Part shown: in pieces, positions 63,809-64,000 of the stretch
Numbering within the stretch: position 1 is the first letter of the stretch
Layout of the letters: every line of letters begins with the position of its first letter
Origin: Haloquadratum walsbyi J07HQW2
GTDB lineage: Archaea; Halobacteriota; Halobacteria; Halobacteriales; Haloferacaceae
DNA: 64,000 bases
Direction of reading: 5' to 3'
Assembly: GCF_000415985.1 (NCBI RefSeq)
Contig: NZ_KE356561.1
Span: 2,002,657 to 2,066,656 of the forward strand
Made by a program: the position numbers and the translations under genes
The notes under the pieces: generated by a model
What the model was told of the DNA's origin: nothing
Seen by the model: the letters and a program-made list of their open reading frames with translations, nothing else
The model's database searches: none

Positions 63809-64000
63809 TCATAATGAAACGTCAGTCTCGAGATCATCAATCGCCGGCTCGAGCCCATCGCGTCGCGCATCAGTCGCCAATCGCTCTGACAGCGCATTAT
63901 CACTGAGAAGGTCAGCAAGGGAGGCGCGAAATCGATGGCTTACTTGTCTTGATTCAGCTTCCGCTTCAATAACGCGTTGAAGTCGATCAACCGTTGTGGG
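63809..64000 (-). CDS. Unidentified protein, C-terminal part, cut by the window edge
   Basis: The minus-strand frame is open from the window edge for 63 codons to a TGA at 63809-63811. It reads VDRLQRVIEAEAESRQVSHR with FRASLADLLSDNALSERLAT, then DGLEPAIDDLETDVSL, an acidic helical end typical of haloarchaeal proteins. The start lies outside the window. It is encoded upstream of mcm on the same strand, about 100 bases away. I do not recognise the family. Confidence 0.65.
   Translation of the reverse strand, partial: PTTVDRLQRVIEAEAESRQVSHRFRASLADLLSDNALSERLATDARRDGLEPAIDDLETDVSL

Noticed and set aside
1-64000. tRNA or rRNA genes
   Set aside because: I looked for tRNA-like T-arm and acceptor patterns and long GC-rich rRNA-like stretches and found none; a covariance-model scan would be decisive.

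Overview
The window looks like chromosomal DNA of a low-GC haloarchaeon, most probably Haloquadratum walsbyi or a close relative. Proteins are acidic in the haloarchaeal way, several start codons sit about 25 to 35 bases from a TATA-like box (short or absent leaders), a TFB-type transcription factor is present, and the MCM helicase gene carries four inteins, which I remember as a feature of H. walsbyi. The species name is inference; no database was consulted.

Layout. 1-6604: a truncated gene, small hypotheticals, two membrane proteins, a Thr-Pro-rich DUF4352-like protein and a large Asp-rich calcium-repeat surface protein that is frameshifted near its signal peptide. 6605-7864: gene-free. 7865-22245: a dedicated urea-nitrogen and nickel region, with the urea ABC transporter urtABCDE (minus strand), the nickel regulator nikR, an ECF nickel transporter (CbiM/NikM-like, small PDGLE-like, T and A components), then ureB-C-A-G-D-E-F, almost all joined by 1 to 4 base overlaps. 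22246-27355: AT-rich spacer, a small RHH protein, an RdfA-like cell-shape protein, and an amino-acid permease fused to a universal-stress domain next to a TrkA-N protein.

28868-33421 is the most unusual part. Two adjacent elements share a 213-base left end with no indels (about 78 percent identical by eye) and a matching right end of about 26 bases. The first (28868-32270) carries an IS4-type transposase, a pRiA4b-like protein and an UPF0175/PIN toxin-antitoxin pair whose toxin is frameshifted. The second (32328-33421) keeps only the last codons of the transposase and instead holds a decayed winged-helix/PemK-MazF-like pair. I read them as a transposon family with toxin-antitoxin cargo. A decayed TnpB element with a terminal hairpin follows (34683-36085).

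36209-49753 holds housekeeping genes: M29 aminopeptidase, an Lrp regulator divergent from glnA, a PAP2 phosphatase, trm1, a SWIM zinc-finger protein, an alcohol dehydrogenase, a beta-propeller-like protein and prs. 49868-64000 is a conserved haloarchaeal information-processing neighbourhood: HIT protein, a dead ParA-like gene, haloarchaeal DUF7858, TFB, histidine phosphatase, DUF7857/7856/7855/7854 genes, and the 2191-residue MCM precursor. Many otherwise conserved genes carry single frameshifts (calcium-repeat protein, urtD, PIN toxin, DUF7857, ParA, TnpB), so either decay is active or the assembly has indel errors. No tRNA, rRNA or CRISPR array was recognised.
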